Source: JBGSYN01 sp041750975
Lineage (GTDB): Bacteria; Pseudomonadota; Alphaproteobacteria; Geminicoccales; Geminicoccaceae
Length of the DNA: 47,102 bases
Reading direction: 5' to 3'
Assembly (NCBI GenBank): GCA_041750975.1
Contig: JBGSYN010000127.1
Span: forward strand, 1-47,102
Part shown: one piece after another, positions 45,689 through 47,102 of the stretch
Layout of the letters: every line of letters begins with the position of its first letter
Position numbering within the stretch: position 1 is the stretch's first letter
Position numbers and translations under genes: made by a program
Notes under the pieces: model-generated
Told to the model about the DNA's origin: nothing
Databases searched by the model: none
What the model saw: the letters and a program-made list of their open reading frames with translations, nothing else

Positions 45689-46665
45689 ACAAGTTCGAGG
45701 AAGTCGCCGCACTTATCGGTGTCGATTCGGAACAGATCATGCTCCTGATTGTCGGCGCGATGACGTTTTTCGCAATCGTCTCGGTCCTGGGATCGGTTTT
45801 CAACCGCGATCCGCAAAAGGCCAGACTTACCATGGTGACGGCGCGACGCGACGAACTCCGGGCACAATCCTCCAGGGATCGGAGCAAACGCCGCAAGCAG
45901 CGGCCCAAAAGCGAAGACTTGATGGGTTCGGTTGTCACCGCTCTCAAACTCGCCCAATCGACGCAAACCCAACGTCTTAAGGATCGTCTTGCGGCGGCTG
46001 GCGCGCGCAGCCGCGATGCGATGATCGCCTATACGTTCTTCAAGCTCATCAGTCCGTTCGGCGCCGGCATCGCCGGTACTGCTTTTGTCTATATGGGCGG
46101 CTATGATCTTTCCTTTGCGATGAAGCTTCTCATCCCGATCGGCAGCGCGATTTTCGGTTTCTACCTGCCCGATCTCTACGTCTCGAACCGTGCCGCAAAG
46201 CGGCGCAAGGCTTTGGAGCTTGCGCTCCCGGACGGTCTCGATCTGCTCGTGATTTGCGCTGAGGCGGGGCTCAGTCTCGATTCGGGGTTGACGAGGGTGG
46301 CCAAGGAGATGGGCGGTTCGGCGACGGAACTCGCCGACGAGTTGGCGTTAACGGCGGTTGAGCTTACTTTCCTTCCGGATCGCAAGCAGGCATTGAGCAA
46401 TCTCGGCAAGCGCGTCGACACCCAATCGATGCGCGGGGTGATCAACACCCTCATTCAAACGGAGCGTTACGGTACACCCCTTGCGCAATCGCTTCGTGTT
46501 CTCTCGAGCGAGTTCCGCGAACAGCGTATGCTTCGTGCCGAGGAAAAAGCCGCAAGACTACCTGCAACGCTCACCGTGCCGATGATCATTTTCATCTTGC
46601 CGACACTCTTTATGGTTCTTGCCGGCCCTGCAGTGATCGATATCTACGACAAGATAATCAAATAA
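45685..46665 (+). CDS. tadC: Tad inner-membrane platform protein TadC
   Basis: 326 residues, also of the type II secretion F family. Membrane helices lie at about 18-38, 110-170 and 295-320. The T2SSF domain has LALPDGLDLLVICAEAGLSLDSGL and a TERYGTPLAQSLRVLS stretch. It partners TadB. It is the last gene of the operon inside the window; tadD, often next, is not seen in the 437 bases that follow. Confidence 0.93.
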   Translation: MNKFEEVAALIGVDSEQIMLLIVGAMTFFAIVSVLGSVFNRDPQKARLTMVTARRDELRAQSSRDRSKRRKQRPKSEDLMGSVVTALKLAQSTQTQRLKDRLAAAGARSRDAMIAYTFFKLISPFGAGIAGTAFVYMGGYDLSFAMKLLIPIGSAIFGFYLPDLYVSNRAAKRRKALELALPDGLDLLVICAEAGLSLDSGLTRVAKEMGGSATELADELALTAVELTFLPDRKQALSNLGKRVDTQSMRGVINTLIQTERYGTPLAQSLRVLSSEFREQRMLRAEEKAARLPATLTVPMIIFILPTLFMVLAGPAVIDIYDKIIK

Positions 46666-47102
46666 CACGTGACCCATTAAGCGGTCGTGCTAATAGTTTG
46701 ATCCGCACGTGATCAATAGTCTCGCATGTCGGGAAGATTGGGCTAAATAACCGAGCTTTGTTGATTAGTTTCGTCGCCTCAATATTTGATCGAAGAGCGC
46801 GGGATCGGCGAAAAATCCGTTCCAATCATTAATTAACACCAGCCGGATATTTGAAGACAACAGGAAACATATCGCGGCAGCGCGTAGCTTTTCATCAATG
46901 GTCGACTACCGACTTCTTTTCCCGTCGCGCAGCGTGGCGAATCCCGGGCCGGGGTGCCTGAAACCGGGCAGCTCGAACTACCGCGGTTTTCGGACGCTGG
47001 ACACGCGTTGATGGGCGACAAGCGCTAACAGGTGATCCGGTCCGCCGTTCCCGCACTCGGTCAGACTTCAGAGGCTGCTCGATTTCTGCGTCGTGGCGGC
47101 TT
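46666..47102. other. Gene-free tail downstream of tadC
   Basis: No convincing gene on either strand. The only open frame of note (46833-47021, minus) has no recognisable product. The first 200 bases are AT-rich. They hold a 17-base inverted repeat TGATC-CGCACGT-GATCA (46698-46714 approx.), two CACGTGA copies, and TTAATTAA near 46830. They may be a promoter or leader for a gene beyond the right edge. No T-tailed terminator was found after tadC. Confidence 0.4.

Noticed and set aside
46833..47021. A 62-codon minus-strand frame in the tail
   Set aside because: No recognisable product, no ribosome site and unconvincing composition.

Overview
The window reads as a chromosome segment of a GC-rich alphaproteobacterium. 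The support is a cpa/tad Flp-pilus locus of Caulobacter/rhizobial gene order, a stachydrine-type (N-methylproline) demethylation cluster, a phaA/phaB pair, and TTAA-N7-TTAA (CtrA-like) sites near several promoters. I cannot name the genus. No rRNA, tRNA or CRISPR array was seen.

Layout. 1-600: two decayed transposase fragments (IS630 type on +, IS1182 type on -). 827-2684: a malate/lactate dehydrogenase-family enzyme and an RraA-like aldolase in one operon. 2648-4426 (-): hemW and ssb. 4639-7469 (+): three pilus-accessory pseudopilin genes (a TadG-like von Willebrand A protein and two TadE-like proteins, one with calcium-loop motifs). 7726-8742 (-): a zinc alcohol dehydrogenase without its structural zinc site, preceded by four 18-bp repeats. 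9158-12007: uvrA. 12004-13575 (-): an SLC13-type carboxylate/sulfate transporter. 13681-19208 (-): an operon running stcD-like demethylase, Rieske oxygenase, its reductase, an acetyltransferase and a HAD phosphatase. 19370-25862 (-): a secreted three-domain nuclease/esterase-like/phytase protein behind a large membrane protein that ends in five XRE-like repeats. 26061-28671: DUF4112 protein, cupin, Crp/Fnr regulator, hydroxyacid dehydrogenase. 28759-30825: a GH31 glycosidase. 30838-33086 (-): small secreted protein, truncated Phd antitoxin, PLP-dependent cysteine/cysteate lyase, amino-acid racemase. 33183-35561: upp and a degenerate PleD-like protein. 35568-37641 (-): phaB and phaA. 37920-46665: pilA, then cpaA-cpaB-cpaC-cpaD-cpaE-cpaF-tadB-tadC, mostly joined by ATGA overlaps.

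How the genes fit together. The two pilus blocks, about 30 kb apart, together supply pilin, prepilin peptidase, secretin, ATPases, inner-membrane platform and minor pseudopilins of one tight-adherence pilus. The stcD-like cluster would strip methyl groups from proline betaine or a similar osmolyte. The lyase/racemase pair would degrade D/L-cysteine or cysteate. PhaA and PhaB make (R)-3-hydroxybutyryl-CoA for polyhydroxybutyrate.

The least explained element is the 989-residue membrane protein at 22893-25862. It has one N-terminal and three central membrane segments around a large helical, predicted extracytoplasmic region, followed by five tandem Cro/C1-like modules. Its 5' half is visibly lower in G+C than its surroundings. 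It lies 10 bases upstream of the fused phytase-like exoprotein, which suggests a sensor/effector pair that I cannot match to a described system.
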